From the NCBI GenBank assembly GCA_016873395.1, contig VGXG01000009.1:1-61499 (forward strand): a stretch of 61,499 nucleotides of DNA, read 5' to 3'. Under the pieces are notes generated by a model. It made no database searches. It was not told where the DNA came from and saw nothing but the letters and a program-made list of their open reading frames with translations. The DNA comes from Nitrospira sp. GTDB taxonomy: Bacteria > Nitrospirota > Nitrospiria > Nitrospirales > Nitrospiraceae. Positions 39,555 through 48,956 of this stretch are shown here, one piece after another (the first letter of the stretch is position 1; each line of letters begins with the position of its first letter). The translations under genes were made by a program, and so were the position numbers.

Positions 39555-41279
39555 CTAGAGCTGAAACTGGGCGTCGTAGAGCCCGGTGTACAAGCCGCCT
39601 CTGGCGAGGAGGCTTTCATGGTCGCCCTCCTCGACGATGGTGCCTCGGTCCACCACGAGGATCCGGTCCACGTCATGGAGAGTCGCAAGGCGGTGGGCGA
39701 TGATGAAAGTCGTGCGTCCCTGGACCAGGCAGTGGAGAGCCTCCCGGATCCTGGCCTCTGTCTCCGTATCGATGTTCGAGGTCGCCTCGTCGAAGATCAC
39801 GATCGGCGGGTCCTTGAGCAGCACGCGCGCGATCGACACGCGCTGCTTTTGCCCCACCGACAGCTTGACCCCCCGTTCGCCGATCCAGGTGCCATAGCCC
39901 TCCGGCAGCGCCGCGATGAATTCGTGCGCGCGGGCCGCCCACGCCACCTCTTCGATCCGCCCCTGGTCAGCCGTCAGGTCCCCGTAAGCGATGTTTTCCC
40001 GCACGGTCCCGTTGAACAAGAACGGCTCCTGCTGGACCATGCCGATCTGGCTGCGAAGAAAGGCCAGGGGCAGATCGCGAAGATCGTACCCGTCGATGAA
40101 AACCGCCCCCTCTGTCACATCGTAGAAGCGCATCAGCAGCTTCAGCATCGTGCTCTTCCCGGCTCCGCTGGGGCCGACCAGCGCAATACGTTCCCCCGGC
40201 TTCACGTCCAAGGTCACGTGGCGGAGAACGGGCACGTCGTGGCGATAATGAAATGCCACCCGGTCGAACCGGACCGCCCCATCCAGCCGCTCCTTGGGTT
40301 GTTTCGATCCCGGCCGATCGCGCACCTCCGGCGGCTGATCCAGGATGTCGAAGACGCGCTCGCTCGCGGCCATCGCATGCTGGAGCATGTGGTTCACCGA
40401 ATGGATCTGGTTGATCGGCACATAAAAGAGCGCCAGGTAGGAGAGAAACATGACCAGTTCGCCGAGCGTGAGGGAACCGACTATGACCTCCTGGGCCCCG
40501 TACCAGAGGATCAGCAGGGTCCCGAGGCTGCCCACGAAGATCATGCCCGGCGAGTAGAGAGACCAGAGGTACATGGCTTTGAGATTGCTCTCGCTGTACT
40601 GCCGGCTCAGCGTGCCGAACCGCCGCACTTCATAGGCCTGCCGGTTGAACCCCATGGTCTCCCGGATGCCAGACAGAGCGTCTTGCAGGTACGCGTTCAG
40701 GTCTGCCGCGTTCCGCCTGATCGTACGGTAGTAGCCATGGACGCGCTTGGTAAACAAAGCGGCGGACAGGATCAGAACCGGGATGGGGACCATCGAGAGG
40801 ATCGCCAGTTTCCAGTTCAACATAAACAGCATGATGGTAATGCCGATCAGGGTCAGCGAGGCGGTCAGCATTCCCTCCAGCCCGTCGATGAAGATCCGCT
40901 CCACATGTTCGGTGTCGCTGGACACCCGCGACATGATCTCCCCCGTGGAACGCTGCTCGTAATAGCTCACCGACAGCCGCTGAAGAGCGGCGAAGACCTG
41001 CTCGCGCAGATCGTGCACGACCCGCTGCTCCAGGCAGTTGTTGAACCGGATGCGGAGGGAGGCGAGCAGACTTTTGAGCCCGTAGGCTAGGAAGAGGGCG
41101 GCCACCACCCAGGGCAGCAGATGCGGCTGGCCCGCCTGGATCACATCATCGATGACGATCTTCACCAGCCAGGGTGGGACCAGATCCAGCGCCGTAGTCA
41201 GGGCGGCGCAGAGGAAGGTCGTGACGGCGAGGGTTCGATAAGGCCGGAGGTAGCGGATGACGCGGAATAGACTTTTCAC
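39555..41279 (-). CDS. MsbA-type ABC exporter (fused permease-ATPase)
   Basis: 574 aa. Six N-terminal spans (about 1-310), starting VIRYLRPYRTLAVTTFLCAA, are followed by an ATPase domain: Walker A VGPSGAGKSTMLKLL, Q-loop GMVQQEPFLFNG, signature VKLSVGQKQRVSIARVLL (LSVGQ instead of LSGGQ), Walker B PIVIFDEATSNIDTE and H-loop FIIAHRLATL. It works as a homodimer exporting lipid, peptide or drug; the MsbA/multidrug class cannot be resolved by sequence. It stands downstream of def with a palindrome between. Confidence 0.93.
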   Translation of the reverse strand: MKSLFRVIRYLRPYRTLAVTTFLCAALTTALDLVPPWLVKIVIDDVIQAGQPHLLPWVVAALFLAYGLKSLLASLRIRFNNCLEQRVVHDLREQVFAALQRLSVSYYEQRSTGEIMSRVSSDTEHVERIFIDGLEGMLTASLTLIGITIMLFMLNWKLAILSMVPIPVLILSAALFTKRVHGYYRTIRRNAADLNAYLQDALSGIRETMGFNRQAYEVRRFGTLSRQYSESNLKAMYLWSLYSPGMIFVGSLGTLLILWYGAQEVIVGSLTLGELVMFLSYLALFYVPINQIHSVNHMLQHAMAASERVFDILDQPPEVRDRPGSKQPKERLDGAVRFDRVAFHYRHDVPVLRHVTLDVKPGERIALVGPSGAGKSTMLKLLMRFYDVTEGAVFIDGYDLRDLPLAFLRSQIGMVQQEPFLFNGTVRENIAYGDLTADQGRIEEVAWAARAHEFIAALPEGYGTWIGERGVKLSVGQKQRVSIARVLLKDPPIVIFDEATSNIDTETEARIREALHCLVQGRTTFIIAHRLATLHDVDRILVVDRGTIVEEGDHESLLARGGLYTGLYDAQFQL

Positions 41280-41283
41280 GGTT

Positions 41284-41408
41284 GAGAGCTCTCAGCAGTC
41301 AGCATCCAGCCCTCAGCCATTGAGGTGCAGTCTTATCGGAAGAACCAGGCTGTACGATCGGGCCTCGATTCATAGTCTCGCTGATCGCTGACGGCTGACC
41401 GCTGATTG
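41284..41408. repeat. Word palindrome (CAGTCAGCATCCAGC words)
   Basis: Left arm CTCTCAGCAGTCAGCATCC, AGCCCTCAGCC; right arm CTGATCGCTGACGGCTGACC, GCTGATTGC. It lies after the def stop and upstream of the exporter. Confidence 0.55.
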
Positions 41409-41939
41409 CTAAATGACTGCCGCATGCTCCTGCCGCCAGTACCGATCGAACTCGTCGAGCTGGGTCAGGGTGGAGAAATCGGTCATCCGGTCGAGGAACA
41501 CTTTGCCGTTCAGATGGTCCATCTCATGCTGGATGCAGACGGCATAAAGGCCGGTGGCGTCGAACTCCAGGGGGCCGCCATGACGATCGAACGCGCGCAC
41601 CCTGACCATCGAAGGCCTTGTCACCTTACCCCTGAGTCCGTCCACGCTGAGGCAGCCCTCCCACATCTCAACCTGCCTGGGCCCGTAGTAGACGATCTCA
41701 GGATTGACGAGCACCGTCCGGGGAAACCCGCCTTCCACCAGACACTCCATCACAACAATCTGCTGCAAGCGAGAAACCTGGGGGGCCGCCAATCCGATCC
41801 CTTCCGCATCGACCATCGTTTCGAGCATGTCGTCGATGAACTGCTGCATGGCCTGCCCCTTGATCTCGACAAGATCAACGGGCTGGGCGGGCTGGCGCAG
41901 GACCGGATTTCCAAGTTTAGCAATGGGCAACAGCGCCAT
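41409..41939 (-). CDS. def: Peptide deformylase
   Basis: 176 aa. Removes the N-terminal formyl group from nascent proteins. All three motifs are present: GIGLAAPQV (motif 1), EGCLSV (motif 2, metal Cys) and QHEMDHLNG (motif 3, HExxH with two metal His and the catalytic Glu). The start is ATG 41939 (MALLPIAKLGNPVLRQPAQP). The C-terminal extension ending FDRYWRQEHAAVI is typical of type I enzymes. Confidence 0.97.
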   Translation of the reverse strand: MALLPIAKLGNPVLRQPAQPVDLVEIKGQAMQQFIDDMLETMVDAEGIGLAAPQVSRLQQIVVMECLVEGGFPRTVLVNPEIVYYGPRQVEMWEGCLSVDGLRGKVTRPSMVRVRAFDRHGGPLEFDATGLYAVCIQHEMDHLNGKVFLDRMTDFSTLTQLDEFDRYWRQEHAAVI

Positions 41940-42028
41940 GTTCTATAACCTTTGGATAGCCGCGTGATTTTTATACCACAGGGGCTCGCGCCCCGGCAAG
42001 GCCGGCTCCATGCCGGTGCTGACAAGGA

Positions 42029-42124
42029 ATGGAGAAGCTGACAAGTTACAAGTTGACAAGTTTCATACTGACAAGAGATCGAATCTTACTTGTCAGCTTG
42101 TGCGCTTGTAACTTGTCAGCTTCT
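42029..42124. repeat. Word palindrome (TGACAAGTTACAAGT words)
   Basis: Left arm GAAGCTGACAAGTTACAAGT, TGACAAGT; right arm ACTTGTCAGCTTGTGCGCTT, GTAACTTGTCAGCTTC. It lies after the HEAT-protein stop. Confidence 0.65.
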
Positions 42125-42127
42125 TCG

Positions 42128-42952
42128 TTACAGGGGTTTCCTCGGCTGGCGCGGCTCCGGCAGTTCAAAGGTTGCCTGGGCATCCTTCCACCAGTCCATC
42201 CATTCCTGGGTCCACTCCGCACGCTCCTGTTTGGTGGAACTATCCCAGTCATGGATCTCGCTCTCATGCCGTGTCAGCAGCCAGAGCGAGTTGATCGCGG
42301 TGATCGAGACAAACCGCTCTTCGTCGGGAATCAGCCCGATGAGCACCGGCACCACCGCCTTCTGTCGCACATACCGCGCTTCGAAGGCGGCAGTCTTCCT
42401 GATTGTCGGATTACGGTCTTTGGCCATAGCCTCGACTGCGGGCGGAGCCAAGGCTGGATTCAGCCGAACGGCCACCCGCAGGGCATGTTCGCGGATCCTC
42501 GGCATTTCGTTCGCCTCTTGCGCCACCTCGACCAACGCCGGCACCACGCTGGGATCTTTGATCATCAACAGGGTTTCGATCGCATTGAACCGGATCCTGG
42601 GAGCCGGCATTTTCAAGGCCTTGACCAAAATCGGCGTCGCCGACGGCCCCAGATGGACGAACTCTCCCATCGCCCAAAACTCCTGCTTCCCTTCCAGCAG
42701 CGGCAACAGCGCCTCAGCCCGCTTGAGCTCATCCGCATCCAGCGGCCTGGTGGAGGGAGGCACCGACGTATCGGGCATCACACCGGGCCTGGGAGGCGTC
42801 TCGTAAGGGACCTGCACGGGCAGGGCATAGGGTTTTTCGGCAAACGCCCTTACAACGAGCCCTGGCCCGGCAAGAGCAGCGACCAGAAACACCGCCGCTG
42901 CAAGCCAACCGCTTACTATGTTCTGTGCGCGCAGATCCGCCCTGGGCTTCAT
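42128..42952 (-). CDS. Exported HEAT-repeat protein
   Basis: 274 aa with a signal peptide (VSGWLAAAVFLVAALAGPGL). After a Pro-rich linker come four or five HEAT repeats, e.g. GPSATPILVKALKMPAPRIR, NAIETLLMIKDPSVVPALVE and NPTIRKTAAFEARYVRQKAV. The C-terminus (WTQEWMDWWKDAQATFELPE) is Trp-rich. HEAT proteins are protein-binding scaffolds; its partner is unknown. The enzymatic phycobilin-lyase type has no other hallmark here. Confidence 0.85.
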   Translation of the reverse strand: MKPRADLRAQNIVSGWLAAAVFLVAALAGPGLVVRAFAEKPYALPVQVPYETPPRPGVMPDTSVPPSTRPLDADELKRAEALLPLLEGKQEFWAMGEFVHLGPSATPILVKALKMPAPRIRFNAIETLLMIKDPSVVPALVEVAQEANEMPRIREHALRVAVRLNPALAPPAVEAMAKDRNPTIRKTAAFEARYVRQKAVVPVLIGLIPDEERFVSITAINSLWLLTRHESEIHDWDSSTKQERAEWTQEWMDWWKDAQATFELPEPRQPRKPL

Positions 42953-43103
42953 AGTCTCACGATCACCTCTTCACTCCCAGCTCATTTCCATTGTATCAAC
43001 AGCCGAGTCTTGTTCGTGCGCCTGATCCTAACGGCTGCACCGCTGAAAAGCAACCGCGCAAAAACGTTCCTGGGGCGGGACCGTGTGAAGAGAGGACTGA
43101 TTG

Positions 43104-44453
43104 CTAGAATGGATAATCGAGCCCTACGAAGGCGTTGCCTCCATCACGCCCGTACGCCATATCCACCCGTCCCACCACGTTAGGACGGGCCATGACACGG
43201 AACCCCACGCCGGGGTTTACCTGAAAGCTGTGAAAATTGTCGCCCAAGTCACTCGCGACGCGGCCGATATCGATGGAGGGAGCCACCTGGAATTCCAGGT
43301 CATTGTTGAAGATCCGTTTCTTGAGCACGGTTATGCGCTCTTCAAAATTGACCAGAATCGCCTCGTCATCGATGTACCGCTGCAGACCGAACGCCCGCAG
43401 GGTGTTTTCCCCCCCCAACGTCGGCCGCTCGTAGAAGGGCACCCGGCTCCCGGCCACCGATTGGAAGAACAGACGAGCAGCAAACACTTTGCTGTCCCCG
43501 TCATGAGGAACGAGATGCCTGGCATCCACGGTGAAGAATCCCCACCGGTTCGGTCCCGACTTCTTCACGTTTTGAACCAGCTCCACCGAGAGGTTTAGAT
43601 AGGTGCCCCTGACCGGCGTCAGCAGATCGTCCCGTGTATCGTAGAGGAAGGCCAGTTGGTGGCCGAAAATGTGCGCCCCTTCGATGCCGGTCACGGAGGG
43701 GAACCGGTTTTTCGTCGAAGGGAGCGTCGAGATGATCCCGCCCTCGACCCGCACATCGCGGAACCGTTCGGTGAAGGTCAGCGAAGCCGCCGGGCCGAGA
43801 TTGATACCGATGGTCACCTTGGCGATGCCCTCTCGGGACGTATAGTTCGTTTCGTCATAGAGGGGCGCCGTATTCCCGAACCCGAAAAACCGCGCAAACG
43901 GGTTCTTAAACCAACTGACCTGCGCGGAAAAGATGTACCGCCCGCCGCCGAAGCCAAAATTCTTGTAGGCAAAATCGAAGTACTTCGCGACCCTTTCCGA
44001 GTAAGAAGCCACCGCCCGGTACTGGACGGTGCTGGAGCGATAGCCGTAGTAATTGAGCGTGCCCTGGGCGCCGACGATCGGATTGTAGAGGAACTGGGGA
44101 GCGAAGATATCCTCAAGTTCTCCCTCGCGGTTCGTCTTCAACGTCGTCACGAGCCCGCCGATCCAGTATTCCTCGTTACGGGTGAAGCCGATGGCGGGCA
44201 GCGGGACGTAGGTCGTGCTGCGCTTGTCAGCGGGATCTTGCGATTCCTGCTGCTCCCTCGACGGACCCACCACCGTCCCCGCAGGCTCTCCCGGCTTGCG
44301 GCCCGGCGCGAGGTCCGGCGCTCCGATGGACCTCGGGGGGCCCGGCGGGCCTTGCTCGCTCGCGGCCCAAGCCGGGCTTGGCTCTATGTGGGTCAGCAGC
44401 ACCGCGGCCGACACGCAAAACAGACCAAGCCAGGTGGCCAGCCGGCTGGTCAT
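43104..44453 (-). CDS. Omp85-type outer-membrane beta-barrel
   Basis: About 449 aa from ATG 44453 (a start at 44582 would add a poor N-terminus). The signal peptide (LGLFCVSAAVLLTHIEPSPA) and a Pro/Gly-rich linker precede a 16-strand-type barrel ending in YPF with a terminal Phe. Landmarks of the bacterial surface antigen domain: FLYDTRDDLLTPVRGTYLNL, FYERPTLGGENTLRAFGLQR, YIDDEAILVNFEERI. There are no POTRA domains, so it is not BamA or TamA. It follows an efflux operon and may share its transcript. Confidence 0.85.
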   Translation of the reverse strand: MTSRLATWLGLFCVSAAVLLTHIEPSPAWAASEQGPPGPPRSIGAPDLAPGRKPGEPAGTVVGPSREQQESQDPADKRSTTYVPLPAIGFTRNEEYWIGGLVTTLKTNREGELEDIFAPQFLYNPIVGAQGTLNYYGYRSSTVQYRAVASYSERVAKYFDFAYKNFGFGGGRYIFSAQVSWFKNPFARFFGFGNTAPLYDETNYTSREGIAKVTIGINLGPAASLTFTERFRDVRVEGGIISTLPSTKNRFPSVTGIEGAHIFGHQLAFLYDTRDDLLTPVRGTYLNLSVELVQNVKKSGPNRWGFFTVDARHLVPHDGDSKVFAARLFFQSVAGSRVPFYERPTLGGENTLRAFGLQRYIDDEAILVNFEERITVLKKRIFNNDLEFQVAPSIDIGRVASDLGDNFHSFQVNPGVGFRVMARPNVVGRVDMAYGRDGGNAFVGLDYPF

Positions 44454-44623
44454 GAGGGAAGGAGCCGGTCTCGCGCTCCGGACAAGCGGAGGGCGGGGAA
44501 CGACGGAGTTGCAACAAGCGGAAAGGCGTGTAGCTCTCAGATGACACCGCTGTCGTACGCGCAGGGTTTGGGCACCCGGCATTCAGTCAGTTGTTAGCAC
44601 CGCTCGTTCGCAGACCTTCCAGC

Positions 44624-47600
44624 CTAGCCCTCCGTACCGTCCGGCTCGGTTGTCTCACCCGCGTCCACCACCAGTTCCCGCCTGTGCAGGAGTTGGTAGA
44701 GGACCGGCAGCACCATCAAGATCAAGAACGCCGAGGTCAGCATGCCTCCGACCACTACTCGCGCAAGCGGCTGCTGCGACTGGGCTCCGATGCCGGTCGC
44801 CACGGCCGCGGGCAGCAGCCCGATAGCGGCAGCGAGGGTCGTCATCAGCACCGGGCGCATGCGCACGTCGGCGCTGGTCAAGATCGCGGCCCGCAGGTCG
44901 TAGCCCTCCTCCATGAGGTCGCGGATCCGAACGACCAGAATGAGTCCACCCTGGATCGCCACTCCGAACAATGAGATGAACCCCACCGCGGCCGAGATAC
45001 TGAAGTCGGTCCCGGTGAACAGCAACGAGAAAATCCCGCCGACCAAGGCAAAGGGCACGGCCAGGAGCACCAACACCGCATCCTTGAAGGAATTAACCGC
45101 CAGGTAGACCAGGAACAGGACGACCATCAGGCTGACCGGCACGATCGCCGCCAGGCGCCTTTTTTCGTCCTGAAGCTGATCATATTCCCCATGCCATTCG
45201 AGCCGGTACCGCTCCGGCAGGGTGATCTGCCGGCGGATGAGTGCCTCCGCCTCCTTCACCGTGCTCTCGAGATCACGTCCCCGCACGCTGAACTTGATCG
45301 GGATATACCGTTCGTTGTTCTCTCGGTAAATGATGAAGGCGCCGGTCTGTAGAGAAATCGTCGCCAGTTGCTTGAGCGGAATCCTGGCCCCGTCCGGCGT
45401 ACTGACCTGAATGTTTTCGATCGCCTCCACATCCTGGCGAAATTCCGGCATGAACCGCACGACGAGCGCGAACGACCGTTCCCCTTCGAACACCCGCGTC
45501 ACGGCCTGGCCGCCGATCGCGGCCTGGATCACCTGGTTCACGTCCGCCACCAACAATCCGTACCGGGCGCAAGCCTGTCGGTCGACCTGGATCAAGAGGT
45601 TCGGCTGCCCCGTGAGGCGGAAAATACCCAGGTCCTTCACGCCCTGGACTTGCCGCATGACCTTCTCAATCTCCTGGGCCTTGGCTTCCAGGAGCTTCAG
45701 GTCCGTGCCGAACAGCTTGATCGAGTTCTCGCCCTTGACGCCGGACATGGCCTCCTGCACGTTATCCTGGATCACCTGGGAGAAGTTGAAGGTCACGCCG
45801 GGGATCTTTTCCAGCACGGCGTCGATGTCCCCGATCAGCTTTTCCTTCGTGACCGCCTCCGGCCCCCATTCCTTCTTGGGCTTGAGGTTCACGAGAAACT
45901 CCGCGTTGAAGAAGCTGGTCGGATCGGTGCCGTCGTCCGGCCGCCCGAGTTGCGAGACAATGCTCGTGACCTCCGGGAACTGGCGGAAGATGTTCCGCAT
46001 CTCGCCGGTCAGCCGGCTGGCCTGCTCGAAGGAGATGTCCACCGGCATCGTCGCCCGTACCCACAGGTTGCCCTCCTCCAAGGCCGGCATGAACTCTCCG
46101 CCCAGGAACGGCACCGACAGCAGCGCCAGCACGAACAGGCCTCCCGCCACGCCGATCACGAGCAGCTCGTGCCCCAGGGCCCACGTGAGCGCTTTCATGT
46201 AACCGTGCCGCACCAGCCCCACCAGAGCCGTATCCTCCTCCTTGATCGGCCCGTTCAGCAACAACGTGCAGAGGGCCGGTGCAAGGGTAAAGGCCATCAG
46301 GAGCGCCCCGCTCAGGGCGAACCCGTAGGTCAGCGACATCGGCGCGAATATCTTACCAGGCACGCCGGTCATCGTGAACAGGGGGATAAAAGCCACGACG
46401 ATGATGGTGGTCGCAAAGAAGATGGGCCGGCCCACCTCGCGCGCGGCCCGCATGACGTGCATCGGGACGGTCAGTCCGGCGGCGGAACGGTGCGCCAGGT
46501 GGGCGAAGATGCTTTCGACCATGATAAGCGTCGAGTCCACGATGATGCCGAAATCGATCGCACCGAGCGAGATCAGGTTGGCGGACTCCCCGACCATCAC
46601 CATCATGCTGAACGTGAACAGCAGCGCCATCGGGACCGTCAGGGCCACGATCACGGCGGACCGGAGGTGGCCCAGAAAGACGTAGAGGATCACGAACACC
46701 AGGACAACCCCGCTGATCAGAATATCCATCACTGTCTCGATGGTCGTATGGATCAGGACGGTACGGTCGTAAAAGGTCTTGATCTGGACTCCTGAGGGAA
46801 GTTTCCAGGTGTTCAACTCCTCCACCTTTTTCTTGACCTTTTCCAGGACGGGGAAAGCCTTGGCCCCTCGTTGCAGCAGCACGACCCCCTCCACGACATC
46901 GTCCCGATCATCAATGCCGACCTTGCCTAGGCGCACACGGTTGCCGATGCTGACTTTCCCCAGATTTCTGATGAAGATCGGGGTTCCGTCTTTCTCGGCC
47001 ACCATGATGTTCTCGATGTCTTCCAGGTTGTCGATCAGGCCCAGGCCGCGGATGTTATAGCTCTGGCCGCCGACGGTCAGGTAGTTGCCGCCCACATTGG
47101 CGTTGCTGTTGGCCAGCGCCGCGGTCACCTGGGACAAGCTGACTCCGTAGCTGATCAAGGCGCCGGGGTTGATGTGCACGTGGTATTCCTTGGTCGTCCC
47201 CCCAAAGGCCGTGACATCGATTACGCCGGGCACCCGCTTGAATTCCCGCTGCAACTTCCAATCCTGGATGGTCTTCAGCTCGGTCAGGGACGCTTGCTCG
47301 CCCGTCAGCTCGTACCGGTAGATCTCGGCGATAGCCCACCAGGGGGAGAGGGTCGGCTGGACATTGTCCGGCAGGGTCACCATGGCTAGGCGGTTGAGCA
47401 CTTCCTGGCGGTCGAAGAAGTACTTGGTGTTGAAGTCGAAGTAGAACTTGATGTCGCTGAGCCCGAAGATGGAAAGCGAGCGGATGTCGGTGAGGCCCGG
47501 CATCCCGGTGAGCCCAATCTCGATGGGGACGGAGATCTGCCGTTCGATTTCTTCCGCCGACCAGCCCGGATACTGGGTGATCACCTCCACCATCGGCGGG

Positions 47601-47728
47601 GAAGGATCGGGATAGGCGACGACATCCAGGATGTGGAAGGCGTAGAGCCCGCCGAACAGGAGCATCAAGCCGAGCGCGCAGACGAAGACCCGTTGCTCGA
47701 GGGCGAACTCAACGATTCGTGGGATCAT
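44624..47728 (-). CDS. czcA: HME-type RND efflux pump (CzcA family)
   Basis: 1,034 aa, full length, with 12 spans and two large periplasmic loops. The opening IVEFALEQRVFVCALGLMLL and YPDPSPPMVEVITQYPGWSA, EEIERQISVPIE are typical of CzcA/CusA. Acidic residues in span four (VSLGAIDFGIIVDSTLIMVE) are the proton-relay motif of heavy-metal RND pumps. Members export Co, Zn, Cd, Cu or Ag; the substrate here cannot be assigned. Gene order outer membrane-adaptor-pump is standard. Confidence 0.94.
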   Translation of the reverse strand: MIPRIVEFALEQRVFVCALGLMLLFGGLYAFHILDVVAYPDPSPPMVEVITQYPGWSAEEIERQISVPIEIGLTGMPGLTDIRSLSIFGLSDIKFYFDFNTKYFFDRQEVLNRLAMVTLPDNVQPTLSPWWAIAEIYRYELTGEQASLTELKTIQDWKLQREFKRVPGVIDVTAFGGTTKEYHVHINPGALISYGVSLSQVTAALANSNANVGGNYLTVGGQSYNIRGLGLIDNLEDIENIMVAEKDGTPIFIRNLGKVSIGNRVRLGKVGIDDRDDVVEGVVLLQRGAKAFPVLEKVKKKVEELNTWKLPSGVQIKTFYDRTVLIHTTIETVMDILISGVVLVFVILYVFLGHLRSAVIVALTVPMALLFTFSMMVMVGESANLISLGAIDFGIIVDSTLIMVESIFAHLAHRSAAGLTVPMHVMRAAREVGRPIFFATTIIVVAFIPLFTMTGVPGKIFAPMSLTYGFALSGALLMAFTLAPALCTLLLNGPIKEEDTALVGLVRHGYMKALTWALGHELLVIGVAGGLFVLALLSVPFLGGEFMPALEEGNLWVRATMPVDISFEQASRLTGEMRNIFRQFPEVTSIVSQLGRPDDGTDPTSFFNAEFLVNLKPKKEWGPEAVTKEKLIGDIDAVLEKIPGVTFNFSQVIQDNVQEAMSGVKGENSIKLFGTDLKLLEAKAQEIEKVMRQVQGVKDLGIFRLTGQPNLLIQVDRQACARYGLLVADVNQVIQAAIGGQAVTRVFEGERSFALVVRFMPEFRQDVEAIENIQVSTPDGARIPLKQLATISLQTGAFIIYRENNERYIPIKFSVRGRDLESTVKEAEALIRRQITLPERYRLEWHGEYDQLQDEKRRLAAIVPVSLMVVLFLVYLAVNSFKDAVLVLLAVPFALVGGIFSLLFTGTDFSISAAVGFISLFGVAIQGGLILVVRIRDLMEEGYDLRAAILTSADVRMRPVLMTTLAAAIGLLPAAVATGIGAQSQQPLARVVVGGMLTSAFLILMVLPVLYQLLHRRELVVDAGETTEPDGTEG

Positions 47729-47807
47729 CTCACGTAACGCGTCACGGGCGCCCGTTGCTCCGGAGCATGCAGCGGGTCCCAGGCGTCACGAGTCACACCC
47801 CTGACGC

Positions 47808-48956
47808 TCATCCCTTGACTTCCTGCCCCTTGATCAATACCGCGCCCTTGGTGACGATCCGCTCCCCCGACTGGAGCCCTTCCAACACGCGCACCTGGTC
47901 CGCGGATACCGTGGCGACCTTGACCTCCCGCTTGACATAGCGCTCTCCCGCTTCGACCACGTAGACGAACTGTTTCCCGTCCGCCTCCAGCACGGCCTCC
48001 TTGGGGATGGTCAGGAACGAGGTCCCCTCACCCACCTGAATGTGGAGCCTGGCGAACATCTCCGGCTTGAGCTTGTGCTCGACGTTCGTCACCCAGGCCC
48101 GGACCTTGATCGTCCTCGAGATGGGGTCCACCACGTCACCTACAGCCGCAATGGCGGCGGGGAAGGTAGTCCCCGGGTAGGCCTCGACGGTCACCTTAGC
48201 CACCTGTCCCACCTTGACCAGAGCCAGATCCCGCTCGTAGACATCCGCTACTACCTGAAGCTTCTCCAGATCGGCCACCGTGAAGAGGACCTGGGTCGGA
48301 TCGCCGCCCACCGACTGACCCGGCGTGACGGTCCGCTCCACCACCGTGCCCGCCAGTTGGCTCTTCATCTCAAAGCGCGAGATGACCCGCTGCTCGGCCA
48401 AGGGCTTGTCCAATTCAACCGCCGGAACCTTGAGCGAGAGCAGCCGCTCCTTGGCCCGGCGGAACTCCGCCCGCGCCTTGATCAGATCGTTTTCAGCCTG
48501 CTTGAGATCTTTGAGCGGGAGCGCCTTGGTCTCGTACAGGTCCTTGGCCAAGTCATAGGCGCGCGTTGAAAACTCAAGATCGGAGGCTTCTTTGATAAAA
48601 TCCGAATAGGCCGCCGTGATGTCGGGGCTGTCGATCACCGTCAAGACATCGCCTGCCTTGACATGGTCCCCCAGCTTCACGCGCACCTCCACCACCCGGC
48701 CCTGTAAGGGGGAAGAGATTTTCGAGTACCGGTCCTCGCCGTACGCAACCTTCCCGGCCAGCGCGACGGTGGGGTTCACCGCGCTGGTGGACACGACGGC
48801 GGTTTCGACTCGGCTCTGCGGGACCGCGGAGGAACTCGGGGCGGCCCGCGACGGCGGCGCCGCAGCATTGGACGAGCTGGGCTCTTCGTGCCGGTCGCAG
48901 GCAACGGCCACCGCCAAGATCAGAAGAACTTGTATGGGAGCCAGCCGCCTGTTCAT
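47808..48956 (-). CDS. czcB: RND efflux adaptor lipoprotein
   Basis: 382 aa. Lipobox AVAC at residues 17-20 (start MNRRLAPIQVLLILAVAVAC). The lipoyl, hairpin and beta-barrel domains follow in order: SSPLQGRVVEVRVKLGDHVK, the coil DLIKARAEFRRAKERLLSLK and the lipoyl half FEMKSQLAGTVVERTVTPGQ, then VDPISRTIKVRAWV. It links the pump to the TolC-like channel. It overlaps the outer-membrane gene by four bases. No His-rich metal-binding N-terminus is present. Confidence 0.93.
   Translation of the reverse strand: MNRRLAPIQVLLILAVAVACDRHEEPSSSNAAAPPSRAAPSSSAVPQSRVETAVVSTSAVNPTVALAGKVAYGEDRYSKISSPLQGRVVEVRVKLGDHVKAGDVLTVIDSPDITAAYSDFIKEASDLEFSTRAYDLAKDLYETKALPLKDLKQAENDLIKARAEFRRAKERLLSLKVPAVELDKPLAEQRVISRFEMKSQLAGTVVERTVTPGQSVGGDPTQVLFTVADLEKLQVVADVYERDLALVKVGQVAKVTVEAYPGTTFPAAIAAVGDVVDPISRTIKVRAWVTNVEHKLKPEMFARLHIQVGEGTSFLTIPKEAVLEADGKQFVYVVEAGERYVKREVKVATVSADQVRVLEGLQSGERIVTKGAVLIKGQEVKG

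Noticed and set aside
39429-41090. Long plus-strand frame of 553 codons
   Set aside because: It is antisense to the ABC exporter, whose Walker, signature and H-loop motifs are all intact; the antisense frame is Gln/His/Arg-rich without motifs.
45368-46795. Long plus-strand frame of 475 codons
   Set aside because: Antisense to the CzcA-type pump and low in recognisable structure.
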